From Saccharomycopsis crataegensis (taxonomy: Eukaryota; Ascomycota; Saccharomycetes; Ascoideales; Saccharomycopsidaceae), in contig NW_027043838.1 of NCBI RefSeq assembly GCF_037102585.1, forward strand, positions 372,001 through 436,000: 64,000 bases of DNA, read 5' to 3'. Below, piece by piece: positions 1 through 8,478 of this stretch; the stretch's first letter is position 1, and each line of letters begins with the position of its first letter. Below the pieces are notes generated by a model. That model searched no databases. It was given only the letters and a program-made list of their open reading frames with translations, and was not told the DNA's origin. The position numbers and the translations under genes were made by a program.

Positions 1-439
1 TGACACCGTGTTCCACGACTACGTTGACATTTCTGTCGCTGTTGCCACTCCAAAGGGTTTGGTCACTCCAGTTGTCAGAAATGCCGAATCTCTTACCGTT
101 TTGGAAATCGAACAAGAAATCTCCAGCCTTGGTAAGAAGGCCCGTGACGGTAAGTTGACTCTTGAAGACATGTCTGGTGGTACTTTCACCATTTCTAACG
201 GTGGTGTTTTCGGTTCCCTTTATGGTACCCCAATCATCAACATGCCACAATGTGCCGTTCTCGGTTTGCACGGTGTTAAGGAAAGACCAGTTGCTGTCAA
301 CGGTCAAGTTGTCATAAGACCAATGATGTACTTGGCTTTGACTTACGATCACAGAATTGTCGATGGTAGAGAAGCTGTTACTTTCTTGAAGACTGTCAAG
401 GAATTGATTGAAGACCCAGGTAAGATGATGTTGATGTAA
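1..439 (+). CDS. KGD2: Dihydrolipoamide succinyltransferase, E2 of 2-oxoglutarate dehydrogenase (3' end only)
   Basis: This is the C-terminal part of the E2 succinyltransferase of the mitochondrial 2-oxoglutarate dehydrogenase complex, which moves the succinyl group from lipoamide to CoA in the TCA cycle. The reading frame is open to the left window edge (frame starts at base 2, residues [11 protein letters not shown]), so the lipoyl domain, linker and most of the catalytic domain lie outside. What is present is the catalytic core: [14 protein letters not shown], then [11 protein letters not shown], then the active-site stretch [12 protein letters not shown] with the catalytic His and Asp of the HxxxD motif. 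It ends KMMLM and stop, as E2 proteins of this family usually do. Codons are strongly biased to the preferred yeast set, as expected for a highly expressed gene. The identification is firm; the start cannot be seen. Confidence 0.95.
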   Translation, partial: DTVFHDYVDISVAVATPKGLVTPVVRNAESLTVLEIEQEISSLGKKARDGKLTLEDMSGGTFTISNGGVFGSLYGTPIINMPQCAVLGLHGVKERPVAVNGQVVIRPMMYLALTYDHRIVDGREAVTFLKTVKELIEDPGKMMLM

Positions 440-1357
440 GGGTCAAATCTTGTAATTTCGTTAACCTCAAATCATTTTATTAAATACAATAATATACCAT
501 AAACAAAACAAAAAAAAAGTAATATAATATTTTGTTCAGATGCCTGTGTGTAGATTATTATGTTGATGCTGTGGTAATATACTGACTGGGAACCTGATGC
601 AATTATCTTGAATAAAGTACAATAACTAAAAAGGCTATAAACAACCTAACAGGGTCTGCAATAGTTTTTCTCAGGGTTCTAATATTTTAGGGTTAGATAT
701 TTCAACTTAAATAATAGTATTATATGTATACATACTGCCTGCTTAACGTTTCCACAGATTTTAAAATATCAGGCACGTCGTTTTCTCTGCTCAGATACGG
801 TCTTATTAAGGACAATTCGTCAAACGAATCCGTTTATTTACTTCTTCATTTAGCGGATAAGTTGTAGTTTTCTGACACCACCTTATTATCATTTATTATT
901 ATTGATCTATTCCCTTGGTGTCACCTACACTCTTCCGCCGTCTAAGATTTTCCCAAATTGCCCGTGGCGGGCACTACCTGCATGGTTTGGGGAAAAGGTA
1001 AACAACGTCTAGTAAGACCATCAACAATCGGAAGAAAATTCTTTTGTGGTGCGAAATATTGGTAAATAATTCAAAATAAGAGGCGGGATATATAAATATT
1101 TGGGGAGCTGCTTGTTTTTTTTTTTTTTATTGTTATTATATCCCACAAATTTCACAATAATTCTGAAATAGCATTATTTTAACTATACAGGGGGACTCAT
1201 TCCAATAACCACTGATTAGAATATTATCTTATCTTGTATTCTCTCCTCCCAATCCAATATTCGCAAAATAATTACCTCCAATTATCAATTCCCTCACCAC
1301 AATTTAATAGTTAAGTAGCAGAGTCATTATATTTTCCTCTTCCCCCAACAATCCAAT
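440..1357. other. Intergenic: KGD2 3' flank and promoter of the Fig1-like gene
   Basis: No credible gene. A TATA-like stretch (ATATATAAATATT, about 1088-1100) is followed by a poly(T) tract near 1117-1128. A GTAAACAA-containing element sits at 986-1005 and is listed separately. The last 250 bases before the ATG at 1358 are a pyrimidine- and CCAATC-rich leader. Confidence 0.6.
986..1005 (+). promoter_or_regulatory. Putative forkhead (GTAAACAA) element, AAAAGG-linked
   Basis: The 20 bases TTTGGGGAAAAGGTAAACAA contain a perfect forkhead core (GTAAACAA) fused to AAAAGG. The same arrangement occurs at 10761-10782 upstream of CDC5 and at 53290-53307 upstream of the 1066-residue orphan. In S. cerevisiae, an RGGTAAACAA fusion is the hallmark of joint Mcm1/Fkh2 sites in G2/M genes. 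That a forkhead factor acts here is inference. It lies about 350 bases upstream of the Fig1-like ATG. Confidence 0.4.
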
Positions 1358-2209
1358 ATGCAAGTTCCATTGCCATATAGAAACTATCAATTCGAGAGAA
1401 TGTCAATGTCAGAGGTTCGTCCTAGACACATTCTAGTGTTTATGTTGTTCCTCTACGTTCTTCTCGAATGTATCGTCGTTGGAAGTTGTATCAGCAACGT
1501 CACAAAGTCGGCTTACGTCGCCAAGCTCACCTATATTGGCTCAGACAACACAGAATACTTCTATCTGGACACAATTTCCAAATTGAATGTTAGAGTCGGG
1601 TACTTCTCAACGTGCATCCAGACAGAAACTTCTACCAGTACCGGAAGCTGGCAATGTCACAGAAACGAAACCGAATTACTCATAAATGACTCCAATTTCA
1701 ACAGTTCGTCACCTCCAGATGAAGATCTTGCCGTGTTTTTCAAAAACACTGCCTACATGTTCCGTCACGATTGCATGAGTCCTTGGATTCTTGTGGTTGC
1801 CATTATTATTTCATTCTTTACCATCTTTGCCTTTGCTATTGTTCCACCAAGTGAAGCTCTGATCTGGTACGTCGTCTCAACCGGAGGGGCGTTCTTCTCT
1901 TTTTCTTTGTCCTTAGTGGCTGCCGTTTGGCAAGAAACCAATACCTTGACCGGTACCAAGTTGATGGAAGTAATGGCTGACGATTACTTCAGCTTGGAAA
2001 CTCACTACGGTAATGGTGCCAGAGCCTTGATTTGGATCGGGGTGGTATTGTTAGGTATCGGTTTCACATGCTTGTTATTCATGACAATTGTCAGTATCAA
2101 GATGGGAATTGACAGAGAAATGTCTTATTATCAATCTCAAATGGGAATGATGGACCCAGCTTTTGGAGTGCCAACAAGAAACAGCTCTATGATGGAGAAG
2201 TTCTCCTGA
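1358..2209 (+). CDS. Fig1-like four-TM plasma-membrane protein (mating/Ca2+ influx family)
   Basis: This 283-residue protein has four hydrophobic segments at roughly residues 24-48, 142-162, 166-190 and 222-248. A large extracellular-type loop between the first two carries a Cys pair and N-glycosylation sequons. The loop motif VRVGYFSTCI followed by SWQC matches the GYFGxC...WxC pattern of the Fig1 family (Ca2+ regulator and membrane fusion protein), whose S. cerevisiae member, of similar length, acts in low-affinity Ca2+ influx and cell fusion in mating. The main alternative is a Sur7/PalI-type claudin-like protein, which has a similar topology. The tail is short, polar and Met/Ser-rich. The ATG at 1358 is the first in frame; another Met at residue 15 is possible. 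No obvious pheromone-response element was found upstream, but there is a forkhead-like element at 986-1005. The family call is moderately secure; the mating role is inference. Confidence 0.55.
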   Translation: MQVPLPYRNYQFERMSMSEVRPRHILVFMLFLYVLLECIVVGSCISNVTKSAYVAKLTYIGSDNTEYFYLDTISKLNVRVGYFSTCIQTETSTSTGSWQCHRNETELLINDSNFNSSSPPDEDLAVFFKNTAYMFRHDCMSPWILVVAIIISFFTIFAFAIVPPSEALIWYVVSTGGAFFSFSLSLVAAVWQETNTLTGTKLMEVMADDYFSLETHYGNGARALIWIGVVLLGIGFTCLLFMTIVSIKMGIDREMSYYQSQMGMMDPAFGVPTRNSSMMEKFS

Positions 2210-2936
2210 AGTTGCCTCTTGTTCCTATTTTGCCTTTTCCAATCGGAAGCACCTTTCATGATTTTTTTTTTTTTTTTCAACTGGGTTGAAAAAATTCTAA
2301 TGATCTCTTATTCTATTGATCCATCACATACATATATTATTAACTTTTTTTTTTTTTTTTTTTTGCTTATCAGCTTTTTCACCACTTCTGTCGTTTTCAT
2401 GATACATTCCTTATCTTCACAAAACTAGCATTCATCATCGCATTGACTTCCTGTTATCTTGTTTATTTTTTTCTTCTACGCATCGTTTTATTAGCTCTAC
2501 TTTTCATAAAATTTAATCATAATATCTTCTTCCATGACTGTTGTTTGGAATCGCAAATTAAAATTTACGAATCCGGAAAATTTATGTAGCAGCATCTTCC
2601 TTTCTTTTTTTGACAGGAAGAAACTCCGGAGTGAGCTTCGTAGCTGATTATAAGGTTACAATGTTAATAAACCACGGAGTAATGTAGTATGTATAAACAA
2701 TAAACACAAATATATATAAGCATGTGTATTTGGTATATATAAGCATGTGTATTTGGTTAATACTTCCTATTTCTTTTTCTATTTTAATTTTTTTTTTTTT
2801 CAGTGCATGATGATGCAAAAGAAACGTTCAACTTCTAAAAAAAAGAAAAGAGAAAGGAAAAATTGATAATAAGTCGAAAAATATCAAGAATTTGATATTA
2901 AAAAGATTATAACCAGAAAACTAAATTGTAAATTTA
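2210..2936. other. Intergenic with long T tracts and a 23-bp tandem duplication
   Basis: No gene supported. Poly(T) tracts at about 2262-2278 and 2346-2364 follow the Fig1-like gene and probably belong to its 3' end. The 23-bp duplication at 2711-2757 is listed separately. The last 60 bases before the F-box ATG are A-rich, a normal yeast leader. Confidence 0.6.
2711..2757. repeat. Exact 23-bp tandem duplication
   Basis: The unit TATATATAAGCATGTGTATT plus TGG occurs twice head to tail (2711-2733 and 2734-2756) without mismatch. It lies in the promoter region of the F-box gene and carries a TATATATAA box in each copy. The lack of divergence suggests a recent slippage event. Confidence 0.9.
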
Positions 2937-4448
2937 ATGGAGAAGCTTCCTCCCGAAATATGGCTTCATATTACGGGTTATCTTCTGAATTCGGGTCTCG
3001 CAACTTTAGCGCAGCTCAATAGTAGATTTCAGAATATCGTTAACAATTCGCGGCTCTACAAATCAATAAAAACTAGCTCATTTGAATCATTGATTTCGTT
3101 ACATAACATCATTACTTCTCAAGATTGCTCGTTCAAAACGAAAGTCGAACATTTGGAATTCAATATAAAAAAAATCCAAGAAGACTATAACATCCATCTC
3201 CGAATATGTGCAGACCAGACTGAAATAACCAATTTTCAATTTGGCAGCAGAACTACGTTAAGACCGGAGGATTATGATAATACTTATGAGGCTGCTTGCA
3301 TCGCCAAACATCATGCTTGGATGCCGGAAGAATATGATAACTTCTTGGAGTACTCGTCCTCACTATCTCTTTCAAGCAGCTCAACAACTTTGAACCAATT
3401 ATCAGAACCACGGTTGGTAAACGAACGAGACCCATCAGATCTCATTGCTAACATTTCATACCAGCTACCAAATTTGAAATTTCTTAAGCTAAACCAAATA
3501 ACTCACAGTTTCTCATTCAATAACTCTCCCAAAAACTTGATCACCAATGACTGCATCGTCTCAGTCCCATATATCCACGTATGTAGCATGTCTTCCGGCC
3601 TAACTTACGAACCATCACGTCACTTGCCTCCAAAGATAATTACCAAGAAACTCCATTTGCAAAACTTCCTCATCGATTCCTCATCGATTTCCTCGATTTC
3701 CAACTCGCATAATTCAACACTGCACCTCCTATTACAAAATACAAGGCTTTCATATTTCGTCATCACCCAACTACCACCGAAATTCCCGAATTTGCATCAT
3801 TTGGAATTGAAAGATATCGGATCACTTCATATCATGACACTAGCAAAACAATTCGGCCGTGCTTTACTCTCCCGCAATAAACTTTTCCCTTCCAAACTCG
3901 TGATTGATCTCTCATCCCAGTGTTTTCTGTCTCCTGAATTGACTTTCTATCTACCAGCTTCAGATCCCTCATCTAGTTCTCAAACAAAAGAATGTCATTT
4001 CTTATCAAATTTTTCCGAAAAATTCGCATCACATTTCCAATTTCTCAGATCACTCCAGGGTTTTGAAATTGTTGAATTCACTAATGTCGACTTCTTCAAT
4101 GGGAATCATCAATCTCTGTTGATATTTCAAGACTTCTGCCCGAAAAAGATTTCTAACAAGCATGCCTTCTCTCCCATAATGATTAGTGAACCATTGATTG
4201 GGCTCCATTCATTTCTTGAGTTACTTTCAACCACTTCCAATATCACATTCAATCTAGATAGACCCAGGGAAACATATTTGGGAAATGGTAGGATGGGATT
4301 TCAATTTTGGCAAAACTTATTAGCTCCAATATATGAGCCCTCTCTCCCAAACAATATTAATTCAGATAGAGACGACATTTCTAGAAATGTTGATATCACT
4401 AAAGTCAAGATAATCGACAATTTAGGAAATCTTTTATACTATTATTAA
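2937..4448 (+). CDS. F-box domain protein, probable SCF substrate adaptor
   Basis: A 503-residue protein whose first 45 residues form an F-box: LPPEIWLHITGYLL, then LATLAQLNSRFQNIVNNS, the LPxE...L..L...CR-like pattern that binds Skp1. The rest has no catalytic motif but shows repeated Leu-rich segments (for example LPNLKFLKLNQI and FPNLHHLELKDI) that could form irregular leucine-rich repeats. Such proteins link substrates to the SCF ubiquitin ligase, in cytosol or nucleus. A Ser/Thr-rich insert lies near residues 140-155. The gene is convergent with the GH72 gene downstream. No symbol can be assigned: F-box/LRR proteins of this kind diverge quickly in yeasts. The substrate is unknown. Confidence 0.7.
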   Translation: MEKLPPEIWLHITGYLLNSGLATLAQLNSRFQNIVNNSRLYKSIKTSSFESLISLHNIITSQDCSFKTKVEHLEFNIKKIQEDYNIHLRICADQTEITNFQFGSRTTLRPEDYDNTYEAACIAKHHAWMPEEYDNFLEYSSSLSLSSSSTTLNQLSEPRLVNERDPSDLIANISYQLPNLKFLKLNQITHSFSFNNSPKNLITNDCIVSVPYIHVCSMSSGLTYEPSRHLPPKIITKKLHLQNFLIDSSSISSISNSHNSTLHLLLQNTRLSYFVITQLPPKFPNLHHLELKDIGSLHIMTLAKQFGRALLSRNKLFPSKLVIDLSSQCFLSPELTFYLPASDPSSSSQTKECHFLSNFSEKFASHFQFLRSLQGFEIVEFTNVDFFNGNHQSLLIFQDFCPKKISNKHAFSPIMISEPLIGLHSFLELLSTTSNITFNLDRPRETYLGNGRMGFQFWQNLLAPIYEPSLPNNINSDRDDISRNVDITKVKIIDNLGNLLYYY

Positions 4449-4769
4449 GAGTAATTACAGATTTTTTTATCACAGCCACGTTTTGTGCTCGATTTATTAA
4501 GGGATACATTGTGATGATTCCTTATTTAAAGACCTCTTGTGACTACAGAAAATTATTAAACTTCTCATTAAGACATGTTCACAGTAGCCATTTGGAATTT
4601 AAACAAAGTCACCAGGGAAAATCATACTGTAAAGGATTGTCAAAGGTAAAACAAAGCAAGCAAAAATAAGAAATTGTTAACTGCATATTTAGTTAAATTT
4701 TTAGGTACTATGGGGTTCGCTAGAAGATTAGTTAGTATATAAATTAATTATAGGAGATATTAATCCTCT
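4449..4769. other. Convergent 3' region between the F-box and GH72 genes
   Basis: AT-rich spacer of about 320 bases between two convergent genes. It presumably holds the two polyadenylation regions. If the GH72 gene has an extra 3' intron (see that entry), its last codons would lie around 4720-4768. Confidence 0.5.
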
Positions 4770-6464
4770 TCAAGAGAGTAAGAAGAAAAAGATTGAGAAA
4801 TAAAAATAAAGTGAATAAAGAAAACAAATTGTAACATACCTACCATCGTTTTTGAAGAAAAATTTCATAATTACATTTTTTGATTTCTTCTTCTTCTTCT
4901 TTTCTGACAGATCACTTGAAATTGTTGTAATTTCTTCTCTATTCTGATTTGAAGAATCCGCAATTTTGATAGTTGTGGCTTGGCCATAAGGAATATTATT
5001 CACATCAAAAACTTTAAATTTAGAACTCAAATCCTTTTTTGTTAATAGAACAAACTTTCCCTTATCACTTACAACTCCAGTTTCAATCATCGATCGTATT
5101 TCTGGGTTATCTGGTAATTTTGAATCAGTAACAATATTTTCATATTCACTATCACAAGCTGTCGCTTTAGTCATAACTTCTTTACTGAGAAATCCTTTTT
5201 TGCCATTAATTTCTTTTTCGATAACACCTTTATCATAACTGATTTGTAAATTGGAGAAGGATTTTCTGAGGGAGTGAAAATCTGGTAATAAACGGACATT
5301 CCCATATGAATCGTATTTAATCAAACCATACTCATTTGCTTCTTGATGGAATTCATAGACTAAACCACCCGAGAAAATATGAGTCATATCCGAAGAATAA
5401 ATTGTTTCAACTTCCTGAAATCCTCTTGGTCTGATGGTATTACATCCATACTCAGAAAGAAAAACTGGTTTTGGGAAATTTTCATAATCCTTGACAAGAA
5501 TATCGTATCCACTGCTCTGCATAGTTTGCTTACCGCACCATTGATAAGAATTGACACCATAAAAATCAATGGAAGTATCCTCACCACTTCCTTCATCGCA
5601 TTGTAAGTAATCTGGTAGAGATGTACGAAATAATAGATCATCTGCTGCAGAGTACCCAACTGGCACAATTCTTTCAATGTGATTTGCCATGTAAGCTTTC
5701 ATATCCCTTACCAAAGCTTTAATAAAGATCGGAGATGCCTATTAATGTGTTAGTAGGGTTAATGACTTCTGGAGTTTGTAATTGTTTTCAAAGGTCCAAG
5801 TACTAACCTTAGCGGATATTCTGTCATTTACAATTTCGTTTCCAGCAAAAAATGCCAAAGTGTTATTAAAAGCTGCAAATTCTTGAACAACTTTAAAAAC
5901 ATGCTCAGCATAGAGCTCATTGTAGGTACTCCAAGGCTCATACCTATTCAAATGTTGATTCTTTAATGGTGAGTTCACATCCAAGACAAGATAAATTCCA
6001 GCGATAGCCAAGAGTGTCATACACTTATCATGATTCAAATTAGGATTGATAGAATAAACACGAATCGTCTATCGAGAGTCAGTAAGTTGGTAATAGTGAA
6101 GACAAACACTTTCAGTGGAGGATACTAACGTTAATTCCCAAATCTTGGAATAGAGCTATGTCTCTTGCACACGATTCCGGGTCGGAAAGAGGGTCTGTTC
6201 CGCCAGAGACGCCAGATGATCCGCCAGGTTGATAATCAACTCCTTTGATGAAAAACTAATGTAATTTGTTAGTCAATAATGTCCCAACATGTGCTATTTG
6301 AGTGCCAAAGTAGACTGAGTAAAGATGGAAGAAAACAAGTAACATACTGGTTGATTGGTTTGGCTCCCATAGAAATGCCTACCTTTAATGGAAATCGGTT
6401 CCACAAATCCAGTCACTGCCCAAATACTGAGTACCAAGAATGTCAATATCACACCGAGTACCAT
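4770..6464 (-). CDS. GH72 beta-1,3-glucanosyltransferase (Gas/Phr family), three introns
   Basis: CDS is complement(4770..5738, 5808..6068, 6130..6255, 6348..6464), 490 residues. The three introns are 92, 61 and 69 nt, with donors GTATGT, GTTAGT and GTTAGT, all phase 0. Intron 3 has a perfect TACTAAC branch site and intron 1 has GACTAAC. Joined exons give a signal peptide (about residues 1-19), then FFIKGVDYQPGGSSG, LGINTIRVYSINP, FFAGNEIVND with the acid/base Glu159, and FLSEYGCN with the nucleophile Glu264. These are the GH72 hallmarks. The enzyme cuts and rejoins beta-1,3-glucan chains in the cell wall. There is no Cys-rich X8 module, so it resembles the short Gas3/4/5 type. The C-terminus is odd: a KKKKKK run and then an aromatic-rich tail instead of a Ser-rich GPI signal. 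A possible fourth donor (GTATGT at 4839-4834) could replace that tail, but no good branch site follows. Convergent with the F-box gene, divergent from PRP4. Confidence 0.85.
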
Positions 6465-6676
6465 AATTTAATTTGTTTAAATTATTTGATGATAAGTTTA
6501 AGAATAAAGAAAGGACGTGTCAGCAGACAAGTTGAAATAAGCACAAAAGTAAACATAATCCGCTTTTTGTGTTCATGTTGAGCAACCCTCCTGCATCTTA
6601 TACCTGCTTACGTAATAGCAGCCAAAAAAAATAAATGAAAAAAAAACATCATCGCAGTATATTTCAGTTCAGCATG

Positions 6677-6679
<3 letters not shown>

Positions 6680-6712
<33 letters not shown>
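6680..6712. repeat. (TA)n microsatellite
   Basis: Sixteen uninterrupted TA units lie in the 293-base divergent promoter shared by the GH72 gene and PRP4, about 45 bases upstream of the PRP4 ATG. Length is likely to vary between strains. Confidence 0.95.
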
Positions 6713-6718
<6 letters not shown>

Positions 6719-6757
6719 TATCAGGGGATACAATAGGATAGAGCACTACGAATAATA

Positions 6758-8239
6758 ATGAATATAAGTCTTCCCACATCAATAGAGCAAGCTGTCCAGG
6801 GAAAAGTACCCACATTGGATGAAGATGTGCGGTTGGAACTTCGAAAGTTGGGAGAGCCAGTAACGTACTTTGGGGAAGATAAATCTGATAGAAGAAATCG
6901 ATTAATCAAACTTATAGAGAAGTTAAAAAGTGAAAAGCTGACTATTGATGATGTGTCTGCCATGTATGAAGATGAACAGCAATCTGATGAAATGGATGAA
7001 GATGAGGAGCAAGATGAGGATGAAGAATTTTGGACTCCTGGACCAGAAGAATTGCTAGATATAAGATATGACCTCACAAAGTTTTCACTAAATGGCACAA
7101 AATCTCGAATAATCCAACAACAAAGGGAAAGCGAGATTGAGTTTACAGAAGTATTGAAGTATCGCCGCGGAATAAACTCTGGGCTTTCAAAATTCGATCT
7201 CGTCGGATCAAACATCATTTCCACCAGGGCGGTTTCTGCTTCGAAATTCTCACCCCATAATGATTCTCTTATTGCCATTGGAACCTGGGCTGGGGATCTT
7301 AAGATTCTCAATGCCGACACCCTTGAAACATCAAAAGACATTGGTGCCCCAATCAAGTCACATGCAAACCAACTACATAACAAGATTAGTGGGTTAGACT
7401 GGTATCCAACCCCTTCTCAAGATCCAAACCTGATATGCCTAGCATCATCCAATTCTAATGACAATTCAATTCTTTTATGGTCTCTCAACTCTGCGAACCC
7501 ATTAGCATCATTATCAGGCCATGAATCACGAATTATTGACACTAAGTTTCATCCTCAAGGAAAGTTACTTGCATCTTCATCGTACGATCGAACATGGAGA
7601 CTTTGGGATCTTCAAACTCAAAAGGAATTATATCTTCAGGAAGGTCATGCCAAAGAGGTACATAGTATTGGATTTCAGAAGGATGGTGCGTTGATTGCGT
7701 CGGGTGGTTTGGATGCTATCGGAAGAATTTGGGACTTACGTACCGGAAAAGAAATTATGTCACTTTATGGCCATGTCAAAGATATCATGTGTTTAGATTG
7801 GTCTGATAATGGATACCAAGTTACCACCGGTAGTAAAGACGGTACTATAAAGATATGGGATTTGAGATATACTCCTAACAAGATGAATAATGTGGGGTAC
7901 AAAGAATATCTTTATAATGATAGACCATTATTTACTATTCCAGCGCATAATAAGCTTGTTTCTGGTTTGACATTCTTTCATCATAATCAAGGAACCCAAC
8001 TCGCCGATTTTCTCAGAAATGATTTGCCAGTGAATCCATCTTCAAAGTTTTTATTGAGTAGTTCTTATGATGGAACTTTAAAGATATGGTCGGCAGATAA
8101 TTGGGTCAATGTTAAGACTTTACGCGGGCATATCGATAATAAAATAATGAGCTGTGATATTAGTTCTACAGGTGACAAAATCGTCAGCAGTGGCTGGGAT
8201 AGATCAATTAAGCTATGGTCCACTAATGATTTTATATGA
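6758..8239 (+). CDS. PRP4: U4/U6 snRNP WD40 protein Prp4
   Basis: 493 residues. The N-terminal part has the splicing-factor motif typical of Prp4: VPTLDEDVRLELRKLGEPVTYFGED, with DRRNRLIKLI following (about residues 16-55). An acidic linker comes next, and then a seven-bladed WD40 propeller fills the C-terminal two thirds. Clear repeats end in LLWSL, WRLWDL, GRIWDLR, IKIWDLR, LKIWSAD and IKLWST. Prp4 binds Prp3 within the U4/U6 and tri-snRNP and is needed for spliceosome assembly, so it acts in the nucleus. Length is close to S. cerevisiae Prp4. It is transcribed away from the GH72 gene across a promoter with a (TA)16 tract, and is convergent with CDC5, about 240 bases apart. The start is the first ATG and keeps the whole conserved N-terminus. 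Confidence 0.92.
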   Translation: MNISLPTSIEQAVQGKVPTLDEDVRLELRKLGEPVTYFGEDKSDRRNRLIKLIEKLKSEKLTIDDVSAMYEDEQQSDEMDEDEEQDEDEEFWTPGPEELLDIRYDLTKFSLNGTKSRIIQQQRESEIEFTEVLKYRRGINSGLSKFDLVGSNIISTRAVSASKFSPHNDSLIAIGTWAGDLKILNADTLETSKDIGAPIKSHANQLHNKISGLDWYPTPSQDPNLICLASSNSNDNSILLWSLNSANPLASLSGHESRIIDTKFHPQGKLLASSSYDRTWRLWDLQTQKELYLQEGHAKEVHSIGFQKDGALIASGGLDAIGRIWDLRTGKEIMSLYGHVKDIMCLDWSDNGYQVTTGSKDGTIKIWDLRYTPNKMNNVGYKEYLYNDRPLFTIPAHNKLVSGLTFFHHNQGTQLADFLRNDLPVNPSSKFLLSSSYDGTLKIWSADNWVNVKTLRGHIDNKIMSCDISSTGDKIVSSGWDRSIKLWSTNDFI

Positions 8240-8478
8240 TAGATTGTATTATAATTGTAACGATTTTTTTTTTTCTTTTTACCAATGTATTGTTTACGAA
8301 CAATTAATTGTAGCAATGTAACGCAACATGAAATTATATCTGACAAAGAACAACCGTTATAATAAGAGTAAAGAAAGAAAAGAAATACAATGAATGAAGA
8401 TGAAAAAAAAAGAAAGGAAAGTATGGGTAACAATAATACGAAGTGATAAAAACCAGAAACAAAACCAACATTCTATAA

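Noticed and set aside
6721-7383. 220-codon antisense frame over PRP4
   Set aside because: Its Ser runs are the reverse reading of the acidic linker codons of PRP4; a shadow.
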